Source: Loktanella sp. DSM 29012 (GTDB lineage Bacteria > Pseudomonadota > Alphaproteobacteria > Rhodobacterales > Rhodobacteraceae). From it: 36,933 nt of DNA. The notes under the pieces were generated by a model, which ran no database searches, was not told where the DNA came from, and saw only the letters and a program-made list of their open reading frames with translations. The position numbers and the translations under genes are program-made. This document shows positions 7,697-16,094 of the stretch, one piece after another. The DNA lies in the NCBI RefSeq assembly GCF_900110705.1, contig NZ_FOEJ01000011.1, forward strand, positions 1 through 36,933, written 5' to 3'. How positions within the stretch are numbered: position 1 is the first letter of the stretch; the number at the start of each line of letters is the position of its first letter.

Positions 7697-8007
7697 GGAA
7701 CGCCCATTTTCCTCTAGCGATCTTGTTCGCTGACTGCATGAATATGTCAGGAGTATTTACTTGCTTTCGCTGCACCGCCGCATCGGTTCGCAAATGCGAC
7801 AGTAAAGAATAATGCAAGATGGTCTGTCTGATTTGGTCGACGCGGCCCCCTACAGCGCTCTTGGCTCCGGAAAACATGAATATCAGCCTTTTGCTTGCTC
7901 GCGGTCGAAGGCAAAATCGATCCCCATCTCGATACTGAGCGTCCGTGTGCATGCTGCGGCGTGCAGGGCGCGACAAAGACCTTGACCAACCAGAGAACAG
8001 AGAGGTA
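7697..8007. other. Divergent intergenic region upstream of the MFS and LacI genes
   Basis: No gene is visible in this stretch; short open frames here lack family features. It should hold the promoter for the minus-strand MFS gene and, near its right edge, that of the LacI operon, whose tandem operators follow at 8008-8035. Confidence 0.5.
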
Positions 8008-8035
8008 TGACATCGGTGTCATGACATCGGTGTCA
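8008..8035. promoter_or_regulatory. Tandem LacI-type operators
   Basis: Two identical, directly adjacent copies of TGACATCGGTGTCA occupy 8008-8021 and 8022-8035. Each is a 14-bp dyad with perfect TGACA/TGTCA arms around TCGG, the form expected for a LacI-family site. They lie 43 bases upstream of the LacI start. A third half-site (TGACAC) is at 8045-8050. The likely role is autoregulation of the whole sugar operon. Confidence 0.7.
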
Positions 8036-8078
8036 TTGGCGGCGTGACACGTTGCTGACGGTGTGGGGGAGGATCATC

Positions 8079-9170
8079 ATGAGTACGATCTACGACGTGG
8101 CCAAGGCGGCCGGCGTTTCCCCCAAGACCGTCAGCCGGGTGCTGAACGGCGATGCGCCGGTCAAGGCAGAGACGGCCAAGATCGTGCACGCTGTGATTGC
8201 GGAACTGGGCTATGCGCCGTCATCGGCTGCCCGTGCAATGCGGTCCAACAAATCGGGGTTGATCGGCCTGATCACCGGCGCGATTTCTGTTGATGCGTCA
8301 CAACCTGACACGACGGGCCTGCCTGATCTATTCATCGTGCAAGGCGTCCAGAAAGCGATGGAGACCAGCGGAAAGACCCTGCTGATCGCCGATAGCGGTG
8401 GCCGCCCCGACAGGGTTCCGGGCCTGATGCGGACGTTTGAACAGCACAGGGTCGAGGGCATCATCTATGTCGCCGACCACCACCGCAGTGTTTCGCTGCC
8501 GCCGGTGTCGGCGCAGACACGGCTGGTCCTGGCGAACTGTTATGACGATACCGGCACGCCTTGTATCCTGCCGCACGACCGCAGGGGCCAGGAAATGCTG
8601 ATCGCCGATCTGATCGCAAAGGGTCATCGCCGTATCGCCTATCTGACGTTGAACGCCGAATTGGACGCGACGCGCCTGCGCACGCAAGGTTACCGCGATG
8701 CTTTGTCTGCTGCGGGCATCTCTTATGATCCTGAACTGGTGATCGTGGCTGGCATCGGCACGACCGATCAGGATGCCGAGGTGCAGATCCTGTGGGATGC
8801 CATCGATCGCATTCTGTCGCTTGACGTGCCGCCTACGGTCATCTGTTTCGGCAACGACCAGATGGCGATGCGCGCCTACGGGATCTTGCGGTCGCGCGGT
8901 CTGAACCTGCCGGATGACATCAGTGTCACGGGTTACGACAACTACCGCACGATTACCCAAACGCTCTACCCGACGTTGACGTCGGTAGAATTGCCCTATC
9001 ACGCCATGGGCGTGCGGGCGACGCAGCTGTTGCTGCGCATGATCGACGATGCCGATGACGTGCCGGTTGCGCCGGTGCTTGTCAGCGGCCCCGTACAGAG
9101 CGGTCAGTCCGTGAGGACCATGCCGACACCTATCACCAAACTGACGTCAATCGGGAGGATGACACAATGA
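8079..9170 (+). CDS. LacI-family transcriptional regulator
   Basis: A 363-residue LacI-type repressor and first gene of the sugar operon. Residues 1-50 hold the helix-turn-helix and hinge (TIYDVAKAAGVSPKTVSRVL, then RAMRSNKSGLIGLI), followed by a periplasmic-binding-protein-like effector domain (residues about 60-340) with the ICFGNDQMAMRAYGILRSRG segment typical of the family. ATG 8079 is used because GGGGGAGG lies a few bases upstream; an in-frame TTG nine codons earlier lacks a site. Its stop overlaps the binding-protein start (ATGA at 9167-9170), indicating translational coupling. It probably binds the tandem operators at 8008-8035 and is released by the transported sugar or a derivative. 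Confidence 0.92.
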   Translation: MSTIYDVAKAAGVSPKTVSRVLNGDAPVKAETAKIVHAVIAELGYAPSSAARAMRSNKSGLIGLITGAISVDASQPDTTGLPDLFIVQGVQKAMETSGKTLLIADSGGRPDRVPGLMRTFEQHRVEGIIYVADHHRSVSLPPVSAQTRLVLANCYDDTGTPCILPHDRRGQEMLIADLIAKGHRRIAYLTLNAELDATRLRTQGYRDALSAAGISYDPELVIVAGIGTTDQDAEVQILWDAIDRILSLDVPPTVICFGNDQMAMRAYGILRSRGLNLPDDISVTGYDNYRTITQTLYPTLTSVELPYHAMGVRATQLLLRMIDDADDVPVAPVLVSGPVQSGQSVRTMPTPITKLTSIGRMTQ

Positions 9171-10432
9171 AAATGCGAACAACCCTAGGCGCGGCCCTGC
9201 TGGCCACGACCGGCTGGGCCACGATGGCCGCAGCCCAGACCGAACTGTCCATGTGGTATCACGGTGCTGGCAACCCGCAAGAAGCCGAAGTGCTGAACCA
9301 TATCGTCGCGGATTTCAACGCCAGCCAGTCCGACTGGAACGTGGTCGTCGAGAGCTTTCCGCAGGAAAGCTATAACGACTCTGTCGTTGCGGCCGCCCTC
9401 GCAGGCAACCTGCCTGACATTATTGACGTCGACGGCCCCGTCATGCCGAACTGGGCCTGGTCCGGTTATTTGCAGCCGTTGCAAATCGACGAATCCACGA
9501 TCGAAAACTTTCTACCCGGCCCCAAGGGCTACTGGGACGGAGAGCTGTATTCCATTGGCCTGTGGGACGCGGCCGTCGCTCTTGTGACGCGCCAGTCGAT
9601 CCTGGACGATCTGGGCCTGCGCACGCCGACGCTGGAAGAACCCTGGACGCTGGAAGAATTCAACGCGGCACTGGATGCAGCAAAGGAGTCAGGCAACTTT
9701 GAGTATGCGCTTGATCTGGGCATGGCATGGACCGGCGAATGGTATCCCTATTCGTTCAGCCCGTTCCTGCAATCCTTTGGTGGCGATCTGGTCGATCGTG
9801 ATACCTATCAGACCGCCGAAGGCGTGCTGAACGGCGAAGAGGCGATGGCCTTCGGTGATTGGTGGCAGGGCTTGTTCGCGAATGATCTGGCACCCGGCAC
9901 CAGCCAGGATCCCGCAGCCCGCGAAACCGGTTTTCAGGACGGCAAATATGCCTTTAGCTGGAACGGCAACTGGGCGGCGATGAACATCATGAACACCTTC
10001 GAAGATACGGTGTTCCTGCCCGCCCCGGATTTCGGCAATGGCCCCAAGATCGGCGCGGCAAGCTGGCAGTTTGGCGTGTCCTCGGCATCGGAACATCCTG
10101 ACGGCGCGTCCGCTTTCATCGAGTTCGCGTTGCAGGACGAATATCTCGCCGCGTTCTCGAACGCGATTGGTCTGATCCCGCCCACGACATCATCGGCGCA
10201 GATGACCGAGAACTATCAGGACGGCGGCCCGATGGCGGTGTTTTATGACCTGACCGAGGCGCAAGCGATGGTCCGCCCCGTGACCCCCGGCTACGTGGTC
10301 CAGGCAAAGGTCTTTGAAAAGGCGCTGGCCGACATCGCAAACGGTGCTGACGTTGCCGACACGCTGGATGCTGCGGTGGACGAAATCAACGCCGACATCG
10401 AGCGCAACGCGGGCTACGGCCACACCGAGTAA
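9167..10432 (+). CDS. Sugar ABC transporter, periplasmic binding protein (family 1)
   Basis: A 421-residue extracellular solute-binding protein. A Sec signal peptide covers residues 1-23 (LGAALLATTGWATMAAAQ), after which the mature protein begins with TELSMWYHGAG. The two-lobed family 1 fold is suggested by the early NHIVADFNASQSDWNVVVES segment, LPDIIDVDGP, and Trp/Tyr-rich sugar-stacking stretches (WTGEWYPYSFSPF, FSWNGNWAAMN). It delivers an oligosaccharide or disaccharide to the permeases encoded next. A stable hairpin follows the stop, which may keep this transcript more abundant than the permease messages. Confidence 0.92.
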   Translation: MKMRTTLGAALLATTGWATMAAAQTELSMWYHGAGNPQEAEVLNHIVADFNASQSDWNVVVESFPQESYNDSVVAAALAGNLPDIIDVDGPVMPNWAWSGYLQPLQIDESTIENFLPGPKGYWDGELYSIGLWDAAVALVTRQSILDDLGLRTPTLEEPWTLEEFNAALDAAKESGNFEYALDLGMAWTGEWYPYSFSPFLQSFGGDLVDRDTYQTAEGVLNGEEAMAFGDWWQGLFANDLAPGTSQDPAARETGFQDGKYAFSWNGNWAAMNIMNTFEDTVFLPAPDFGNGPKIGAASWQFGVSSASEHPDGASAFIEFALQDEYLAAFSNAIGLIPPTTSSAQMTENYQDGGPMAVFYDLTEAQAMVRPVTPGYVVQAKVFEKALADIANGADVADTLDAAVDEINADIERNAGYGHTE

Positions 10433-10439
10433 GCGCAAA

Positions 10440-10466
10440 TCCGGGGGCCACAGGCTGGCCCCCGGA
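10440..10466 (+). terminator. Intercistronic hairpin after the binding-protein gene
   Basis: Perfect 11-bp arms, TCCGGGGGCCA at 10440-10450 and its complement at 10456-10466, with a 5-base loop. It lies between the binding-protein gene and the first permease and has no T-run, so it is more likely an mRNA 3'-protecting hairpin or partial attenuator than a full stop. Confidence 0.55.
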
Positions 10467-10488
10467 CACGATTGAGGAGGGGGAACGC

Positions 10489-11559
10489 ATGGCATCGAAA
10501 CTGACCACATCCAACCGCGCTGGCTGGGGCTTTGCCCTGCCGGGGTTCGGATTGATCGCACTGTTCATCGTGATCCCCTTCTTTTTCGCATTCTACCTTT
10601 CGCTGACGAACCAGCGGCTGATTTCACCCAATCCCACGGAATTCGTCGGGCTGAGCAACTACGAAAATCTGCTGTCCATCGGCGTGCTGACGCTGGAGCC
10701 GGAACGCGACGACGCGGGCACAATCATCCGCGACGACGATGGATTGCCCGAATATCCGCGCGTCCGCAGTTTCACCCGCAACAACCCCGATTTCCCGCAA
10801 TACGCTGGTATGCAGGAATGGTTCCGCTGGCAGTCTGGCGACACGGCAAAGGTCGTTGTGGCGACCGACGTGGTGTTCTGGAAAAGCCTTTGGAACACGG
10901 TCAAATTCGTGCTGGTGGTGGCACCCGTGCAGGCCGGTCTGGCGCTGTGCCTTGCGCTGCTGATCAACCAGCGGCTGCGTGGCATCAACGTCTATCGCGC
11001 AATCTATTTCATGCCTGTCGTTGTTTCCATCGTCGTGGTGTCGTTGCTGTGGCGGTTCCTCTATTCCCCCGACAGCGGCCTTTTGAACAACATGCTGCAA
11101 GGGCTGACGTTCGGCATATTCGAGCCGCGGGATTGGCTGGGTAATCCGGACACGGCTCTTGGGTCGATCATGGCCATGTCGATCTGGCAGGCCGTCGGAT
11201 TTCACATGGTCATCTGGCTGGCCGGACTGCAAACGATCAGTCCGATGCTGTACGAGGCAGCCAGCATCGAAGGCGCCAGCAAGTGGCAGACCTTTCGCTA
11301 TGTCACCTGGCCGGGACTGCGCAACACCGCCGTGCTAGTGCTGATCGTCATCACCATGCAGGCCTTTGCCCTGTTCGCGCAGATCGACGTGATGACCAAC
11401 GGCGGCCCGCTGGACAGCACAACGACGCTGGTCTTCCAGACGGTTGAACGCGGCTACGGCAAACAGGACATCTCTGGCGGTGCCACGATCAGCGTGATCC
11501 TGTTCCTGCTGGTCCTGACGATATCTCTGATTCAACGATTCTTGACGCGGGAGCGCTGA
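10489..11559 (+). CDS. Sugar ABC transporter permease (MalF/UgpA type) with enlarged first periplasmic loop
   Basis: A 356-residue inner-membrane permease. The first transmembrane helix (GFGLIALFIVIPFFFAFYLSL) is followed by a long hydrophilic loop of about 80 residues (roughly 42-125) before NTVKFVLVVAPVQ, whereas most family members of 290-310 residues go almost directly from FVGLxNY to the next helix. The C-terminal BPD_transp_1 domain has the EAA loop EAASIEGASKWQTFRYVTWP that docks the ATPase. It pairs with the permease at 11563-12441. The loop insertion recalls the large P2 loop of MalF, though it is shorter and its sequence was not recognised. Confidence 0.9.
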   Translation: MASKLTTSNRAGWGFALPGFGLIALFIVIPFFFAFYLSLTNQRLISPNPTEFVGLSNYENLLSIGVLTLEPERDDAGTIIRDDDGLPEYPRVRSFTRNNPDFPQYAGMQEWFRWQSGDTAKVVVATDVVFWKSLWNTVKFVLVVAPVQAGLALCLALLINQRLRGINVYRAIYFMPVVVSIVVVSLLWRFLYSPDSGLLNNMLQGLTFGIFEPRDWLGNPDTALGSIMAMSIWQAVGFHMVIWLAGLQTISPMLYEAASIEGASKWQTFRYVTWPGLRNTAVLVLIVITMQAFALFAQIDVMTNGGPLDSTTTLVFQTVERGYGKQDISGGATISVILFLLVLTISLIQRFLTRER

Positions 11560-11562
11560 ACC

Positions 11563-12441
11563 ATGGCCACCATTTCCGCTGACAATCACGGTTTGCGCCT
11601 GGCTGTGCGTTATGTCGTCCTGACGCTGATCGCCGTGATCTTTATCTTTCCGCTGCTGTTCATGGTGATGTCCAGCCTCAAGCCCAGCGACCAATTGCTG
11701 CGCGACACCGCCAGCCTGCGGGCGTTTCTGCCAGTGGGTGACATCGGGTTCGACAACTACACCGATGCATTCTCGCGCGCACCAGTGGGGCTGTTCGTCT
11801 TCAATTCCGTCCTGGTGACCGGGGTGACGGTGTTGCTGTCGCTCTTTCTGTGCTCGCTTGCCGCGTTCAGCTTTGCCTTTCTGAAATGGAAGGGCCGCGA
11901 CCTGTTGCTCGGGATCATCATCGCCACCCTGATCGTTCCGTTCGAGACCATCGCGATCCCGCTTCTTCTGCTGGTCAGCAAGCTGCCGTGGATCGGGCTG
12001 GAGGGACTGCAATTCGGCTGGCTGAACACCTACCGCGTGCAGATCATCCCATGGATTGCCGACGGTCTGACGGTGTTTCTGTTCGTGCAATACTTCAAGG
12101 ATCTACCGCGCGAATTGATCGAGGCCGCCCGCGTCGAAGGCGCGTCATGGTGGCAAATCTACCGCCGCGTAGTCATGCCGCTGGCAGGCCCTGTGCTGGC
12201 GACCGCCGCGATCCTGAAGTTTCTGGTGATGTACAACCAATACCTGTGGCCACTGATCGTGGTGCAACAGGAAAGCTACCGCCCCGTGATGGTCGGGCTG
12301 CAATACTTCTTTCAGCTCGACACCGCCTGGGGTGAAATCATGGCCTATCTGACGATCATCACGGTCCCGGTGCTGGCCTTCTATCTTGTCATGCAACGGG
12401 CGTTCATCTCGTCCATTGCCTCTACCGGCGTGAAAGGTTGA
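11563..12441 (+). CDS. Sugar ABC transporter permease (MalG/UgpE type)
   Basis: A 292-residue permease with six hydrophobic helices. The N-terminal VVLTLIAVIFIFPLLFMVMSSLKP is characteristic of the MalG-like carbohydrate permeases, and the EAA loop is EAARVEGASWWQIYRRVVMP. It starts three bases after the previous stop, so translation is probably coupled. It forms the heterodimeric channel with the 10489-11559 product, energised by the ATPase encoded at 13445-14509. Confidence 0.92.
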   Translation: MATISADNHGLRLAVRYVVLTLIAVIFIFPLLFMVMSSLKPSDQLLRDTASLRAFLPVGDIGFDNYTDAFSRAPVGLFVFNSVLVTGVTVLLSLFLCSLAAFSFAFLKWKGRDLLLGIIIATLIVPFETIAIPLLLLVSKLPWIGLEGLQFGWLNTYRVQIIPWIADGLTVFLFVQYFKDLPRELIEAARVEGASWWQIYRRVVMPLAGPVLATAAILKFLVMYNQYLWPLIVVQQESYRPVMVGLQYFFQLDTAWGEIMAYLTIITVPVLAFYLVMQRAFISSIASTGVKG

Positions 12442-12447
12442 ACGCTC

Positions 12448-13440
12448 ATGGTTCTCGCACTCAAAGATCACTTTGTCTGGGACAGTTGGTATATTCGCGA
12501 CGGTGACACCTGGCATGGCTACTACCTCAAGGCGCCTCGGTCGCTGGGCGACCCCGAACTGCGCCATCTGAATGCAAGCATCGGCCACGCGACCAGCACC
12601 GATCTGGTGAACTGGGACCAGCAAGGGCACACCTTCGGTCCCGCCGAGGGGCCCGCCTGGGACGACTACACCACCTGGACGGGGTCCGTGGTGCGCGGCG
12701 ATGATGATCTGTGGCACCTCTATTACACCGGAACCAGTCATGCAGAGGATGCGCTGTATCAGCGGGTCGGTCATGCGACATCGACCGATTTGCATAACTG
12801 GACGCGTGTGGGTGACGGTCTGGCGCTGGACCTCATGGGCGAGAATGCACACCACTATGAGGCCGATCACATGGTCGGATTCTGGCACGACCGCGCCATG
12901 CGCGACCCTTGGGTCATGAAGGATCCCGACGGCGATGGATGGTTGATGTATTTCACCGCCCGCAAGGCGGACGTGGCCGAGCCGAACGCTGGCGGCTGCA
13001 TCGGGTTCGCGACCTCGCCCGACGGCTATGACTGGACGCTGCAACCGCCCGTTTTTGTCGGCGGCTACGGCCAGTTGGAAGTGCCGCAGGTCTTTGAAAA
13101 AGACGGCCACTGGTTTTGCCTGTTCTGCACGGCGGCAGAGCATTTCAGCAAGGAGCGCGCTGAAACGACGCAGACTGGTCCTACCACGGGCAACCACTAC
13201 CTGATCGGCGACAGCCCGCGCGGGCCTTGGCAGCTGGCACCCGAATTTCTGGACGGTGCGCTGCCCCCGGCCCGCTATGCGGCACGGATCGTGGATACCG
13301 ACGACGGGCTGTTGATCCTCGGCTTTGCCGACCGGCCCGGAGGCGGTGATTTCGTAGGCCACGTCATGGACCCCGAACCGGTGCGGGTCACGGACGACGG
13401 GCTGCTGGAACTCGTGCCGCAACGCATGGCGGCGGAGTAA
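12448..13440 (+). CDS. Glycoside hydrolase, GH32/GH68-like five-bladed propeller (fructosidase-like)
   Basis: A 330-residue enzyme lacking a signal peptide, hence cytoplasmic. Motifs fit the beta-propeller fructosidase clan: an N-terminal Asp in VWDSWYI (Asp12, candidate nucleophile), MRDPWVM (RDP at 152-154, transition-state stabiliser) and QLEVPQVF (Glu211, candidate acid/base). Repeated GHATSTDLxNW segments at about 46 and 108 mark successive blades. It lies between the permease and ATPase genes, so it probably hydrolyses the imported sugar, perhaps a beta-fructoside. The assignment to clan GH-J rather than GH43 rests on the RDP motif; a GH43- or GH130-like activity cannot be excluded from sequence alone. 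It is shorter than typical GH32 enzymes, which carry an extra C-terminal beta-sandwich. Confidence 0.78.
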   Translation: MVLALKDHFVWDSWYIRDGDTWHGYYLKAPRSLGDPELRHLNASIGHATSTDLVNWDQQGHTFGPAEGPAWDDYTTWTGSVVRGDDDLWHLYYTGTSHAEDALYQRVGHATSTDLHNWTRVGDGLALDLMGENAHHYEADHMVGFWHDRAMRDPWVMKDPDGDGWLMYFTARKADVAEPNAGGCIGFATSPDGYDWTLQPPVFVGGYGQLEVPQVFEKDGHWFCLFCTAAEHFSKERAETTQTGPTTGNHYLIGDSPRGPWQLAPEFLDGALPPARYAARIVDTDDGLLILGFADRPGGGDFVGHVMDPEPVRVTDDGLLELVPQRMAAE

Positions 13441-13444
13441 GGTT

Positions 13445-14509
13445 ATGGCTGACGTAAAACTGCGCGACATTCGCAAAAGCTATGGCGCAACAGAGGTCAT
13501 CAAGGGTGTTGATATCGACATCGCCGACGGTGAATTCGTCGTTTTTGTCGGGCCGTCCGGTTGTGGCAAATCGACCCTGCTGCGCATGATCGCCGGGTTG
13601 GAAGATATCACCGCAGGGACGCTGGAAATTGATGGCGTGCGTGTCAACGATCTGGAACCATCCCGGCGCGGCATCGCCATGGTGTTCCAAAGCTACGCGA
13701 TTTTTCCGCATATGACCGTGCGCGAAAACGTGGCCTTTGGCCTGACGATCAACAAGGTATCCAAGGCCGACAAGGAAGCCGCCGTCGCAAACGCCGCGCG
13801 GATCCTGCAAATGGAACACCTGCTGGACCGCCGCCCGTCAGAACTGTCAGGCGGCCAACGTCAACGCGTGGCCATTGGACGGGCCATCGTGCGCGATCCC
13901 AAGGTTTTTCTGTTCGATGAACCCCTGTCAAACCTCGATGCTGCCCTGCGCATGGATATGCGGATGGAGATCGGCAAGCTGCATCAGGATCTGGGCGCCT
14001 CGATGATCTACGTCACTCACGATCAGGTCGAGGCGATGACCCTGGCCGACAAGATTGTCGTGCTGAAGGACGGCCAGGTCATGCAGGCCGGTGCGCCGAT
14101 GGACCTGTATCACAACCCCGCTAACCTGTTCGTCGCGGGTTTTCTGGGCGCGCCGTCAATGAATTTCATTCCCGTCAGCGTCACGGAGGTTGGTCCGGAC
14201 ACGGTTACTGTCAGCAGCCCGTCACTCGATGCCATTTCCGTCCCGCGCAAGGGCCGAGACTTTACCACGGGCCAGACCGCAACGCTGGGTGTGCGTCCGC
14301 AATACTTGCGCCCTGTCGGGGCCGACGCGGGTATGTTGCACGGAACAGTCGTTCTGACCGAACGCCTCGGGTCGGAAACCGTAGTCGATGTCAAACTTGC
14401 TAACGGCAGCAAGATCATCGCGGCCCTGCCGCAGGATATGGTTATGTCGCCCGGAGAGGCGGTATCCTTCACTTTTGCACCCGATCAGGCACACGCTTTC
14501 CCGGAGTGA
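13445..14509 (+). CDS. Sugar ABC transporter ATP-binding protein (MalK/UgpC type)
   Basis: A 354-residue ATPase. Walker A is GPSGCGKST near residue 38, the ABC signature is LSGGQRQRVAIGRA, Walker B is VFLFDEPLSNLDA and the switch His is in VTHDQ. Beyond about residue 240 is the C-terminal TOBE/MalK regulatory region. It closes the LacI sugar operon, starting four bases after the hydrolase stop, and should energise the permeases at 10489-12441. Such MalK-type ATPases are sometimes shared among several sugar importers. Confidence 0.93.
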   Translation: MADVKLRDIRKSYGATEVIKGVDIDIADGEFVVFVGPSGCGKSTLLRMIAGLEDITAGTLEIDGVRVNDLEPSRRGIAMVFQSYAIFPHMTVRENVAFGLTINKVSKADKEAAVANAARILQMEHLLDRRPSELSGGQRQRVAIGRAIVRDPKVFLFDEPLSNLDAALRMDMRMEIGKLHQDLGASMIYVTHDQVEAMTLADKIVVLKDGQVMQAGAPMDLYHNPANLFVAGFLGAPSMNFIPVSVTEVGPDTVTVSSPSLDAISVPRKGRDFTTGQTATLGVRPQYLRPVGADAGMLHGTVVLTERLGSETVVDVKLANGSKIIAALPQDMVMSPGEAVSFTFAPDQAHAFPE

Positions 14510-15178
14510 GTTCGTTATCGTCGCATCCTGGCAAGCGGCGGCGCGCCAAGCGGGACAGGTCGTTGGTCTGAATTCAAATATACACGTCAAAGCTGACTTT
14601 GGCCCACGCGTCACGTTTGGCTGATGCCAGTAAAGTTTACGTCCACTGCGACAGCACTGTCTGACGTTTGATAGTCGCAACGCATGCGCGTGCTGTCCGT
14701 ACAACCGCCGTCAAGTTGCTCAAGTGGCTGCCAGCGTCCGCTTCCCGCAGGGTCGGTCGTCATGCTGAATGTCCGGTATGGGCCGATTTTGTTGCAAAAC
14801 TCCCTGCCCAGCGCGGACAGACCTCGGACCAGATGTCTGTTCTGCCGATGATCGATTTTGAACTGACGGGAGGGGGCGACCCTTGTCGCGAACGGGTACT
14901 CTCGAAATACTGCCGGTTTCGAGCGTAGCCGCGTTTTTCAATAAAATCGGCGGCGAACAGGCTTTCCCATCAATACCCATCACTTCCAGCCGCATCGCGC
15001 TCCCTGACCTGTCGCTCTTTGCGTTAATTGGCACCGCACTGCCGTAACACTCTAATAGTAGCCCGACCAATCGTATCGGATCCTTGTGGGGTTGGCAGGC
15101 GGCCCACGCAATCTACCTTCCTCCACGAACTGACGCCGAACGCCATCGTGCATCTATACCACCGGAAGGAAATCATCC
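14510..15178. other. Long gene-free region with possible decayed mobile DNA
   Basis: These 669 bases have no convincing gene on either strand. The composition is less GC-rich than the neighbours, and all open frames are short and low in family features (the longest is a 116-residue minus-strand frame at 14720-15070, judged spurious). It presumably contains the promoter of the osmoprotectant operon at its right end and may be decayed IS or recombination debris. No clear terminator follows the sugar operon. Confidence 0.45.
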
Positions 15179-16090
15179 GTGAAGACATACCTCATTCCCG
15201 CCGCGGGACTGTTCGCAGCCTTTGCCGCCGCAGCACAGGCCCAGACCGAAATCACCGTCTCGTCCAAGATCGACACAGAGGGTGGGCTATTGGGGAATAT
15301 CATTGCCCTTGCACTAGAAGATGCCGGGATGCCGGTCGAGCGGCGGCTACAGCTTGGTGGCACGCAGGTTGTCCGCGAGGCTCTTCTGGCGGGGCAGATC
15401 GACATTTATCCGGAATACACGGGCAATGCTGCCTTCTTCTTCAATGAGGCGGACAGCGATGTCTGGAAGAGCCCGCAGGAGGCGCACGACCGCGCCGCAG
15501 AACTCGACGCCGAGGCAAACAACATCACCTGGCTTGAAAGCGCGCCGGCCAACAACACGTGGGCCATCGCAGTCACGGGTCCGCTGGCCGAAGAGAACGG
15601 CCTGTCCACCATGTCGGATTTCGGCGCGTGGGTTTCAAGCGGGGGTGATGTGAAGCTGGCGGCCTCGACAGAGTTCGTTTCGTCCCCGGCTGTCCTGCCG
15701 GCCATGCAGGAAACCTACGGCTTCGCGCTGTCGGAGGACCAGACCGTGATCCTGTCGGGTGGCGACACGGCGGCAACGATTCAGGCCGCGGCACGCGGCA
15801 CGTCGGGCGTGAACGCCGCGATGGTCTACGGCACCGATGGCGGCATCGGGGCCACAGGTCTGGTCGTCATGCAGGACGACAAGGGAGTACAGCCGGTTTA
15901 CGAGGCGACCCCTATTGTGCGCGCCGACGTGCTGGAAGCATATCCGGACATTCCGGCGGTACTTAACCCGATCTTCACCTCTCTCGATATGGAGACGTTG
16001 CAAGAGCTTAACGGCCGCATCCAGGTCGGTGGTGAGCCGGCCGAAGCCGTGGCCCGCGACTACCTGACACAAAACGGCGTCTTGGATTGA
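15179..16090 (+). CDS. osmF: Glycine betaine/osmoprotectant ABC transporter, binding protein (OsmF/YehZ-like)
   Basis: A 303-residue periplasmic protein starting at GTG 15179, with GGAAGGA about 10 bases upstream. The signal peptide is residues 1-22 (YLIPAAGLFAAFAAAAQAQ). The mature part begins ITVSSKIDTEGGLLGNIIAL, continues with VVREALLAGQIDIYPEYTGN, the OpuAC/OpuBC-type family signature, and contains LAASTEFVSSPAVLPAMQET. It should bind glycine betaine, choline or a related quaternary ammonium solute. The gene order here (binding protein, permease, ATPase, permease) matches E. coli yehZ-yehY-yehX-yehW. Confidence 0.88.
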   Translation: MKTYLIPAAGLFAAFAAAAQAQTEITVSSKIDTEGGLLGNIIALALEDAGMPVERRLQLGGTQVVREALLAGQIDIYPEYTGNAAFFFNEADSDVWKSPQEAHDRAAELDAEANNITWLESAPANNTWAIAVTGPLAEENGLSTMSDFGAWVSSGGDVKLAASTEFVSSPAVLPAMQETYGFALSEDQTVILSGGDTAATIQAAARGTSGVNAAMVYGTDGGIGATGLVVMQDDKGVQPVYEATPIVRADVLEAYPDIPAVLNPIFTSLDMETLQELNGRIQVGGEPAEAVARDYLTQNGVLD

Positions 16091-16094
16091 CGGC

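Noticed and set aside
12145-13476. 443-codon minus-strand open frame
   Set aside because: Antisense to the permease and hydrolase genes, rich in His, Arg and Gln without any domain, a typical GC-rich shadow.
14720-15070. 116-codon minus-strand open frame
   Set aside because: No recognisable domain, no ribosome site and no neighbours in the same orientation.
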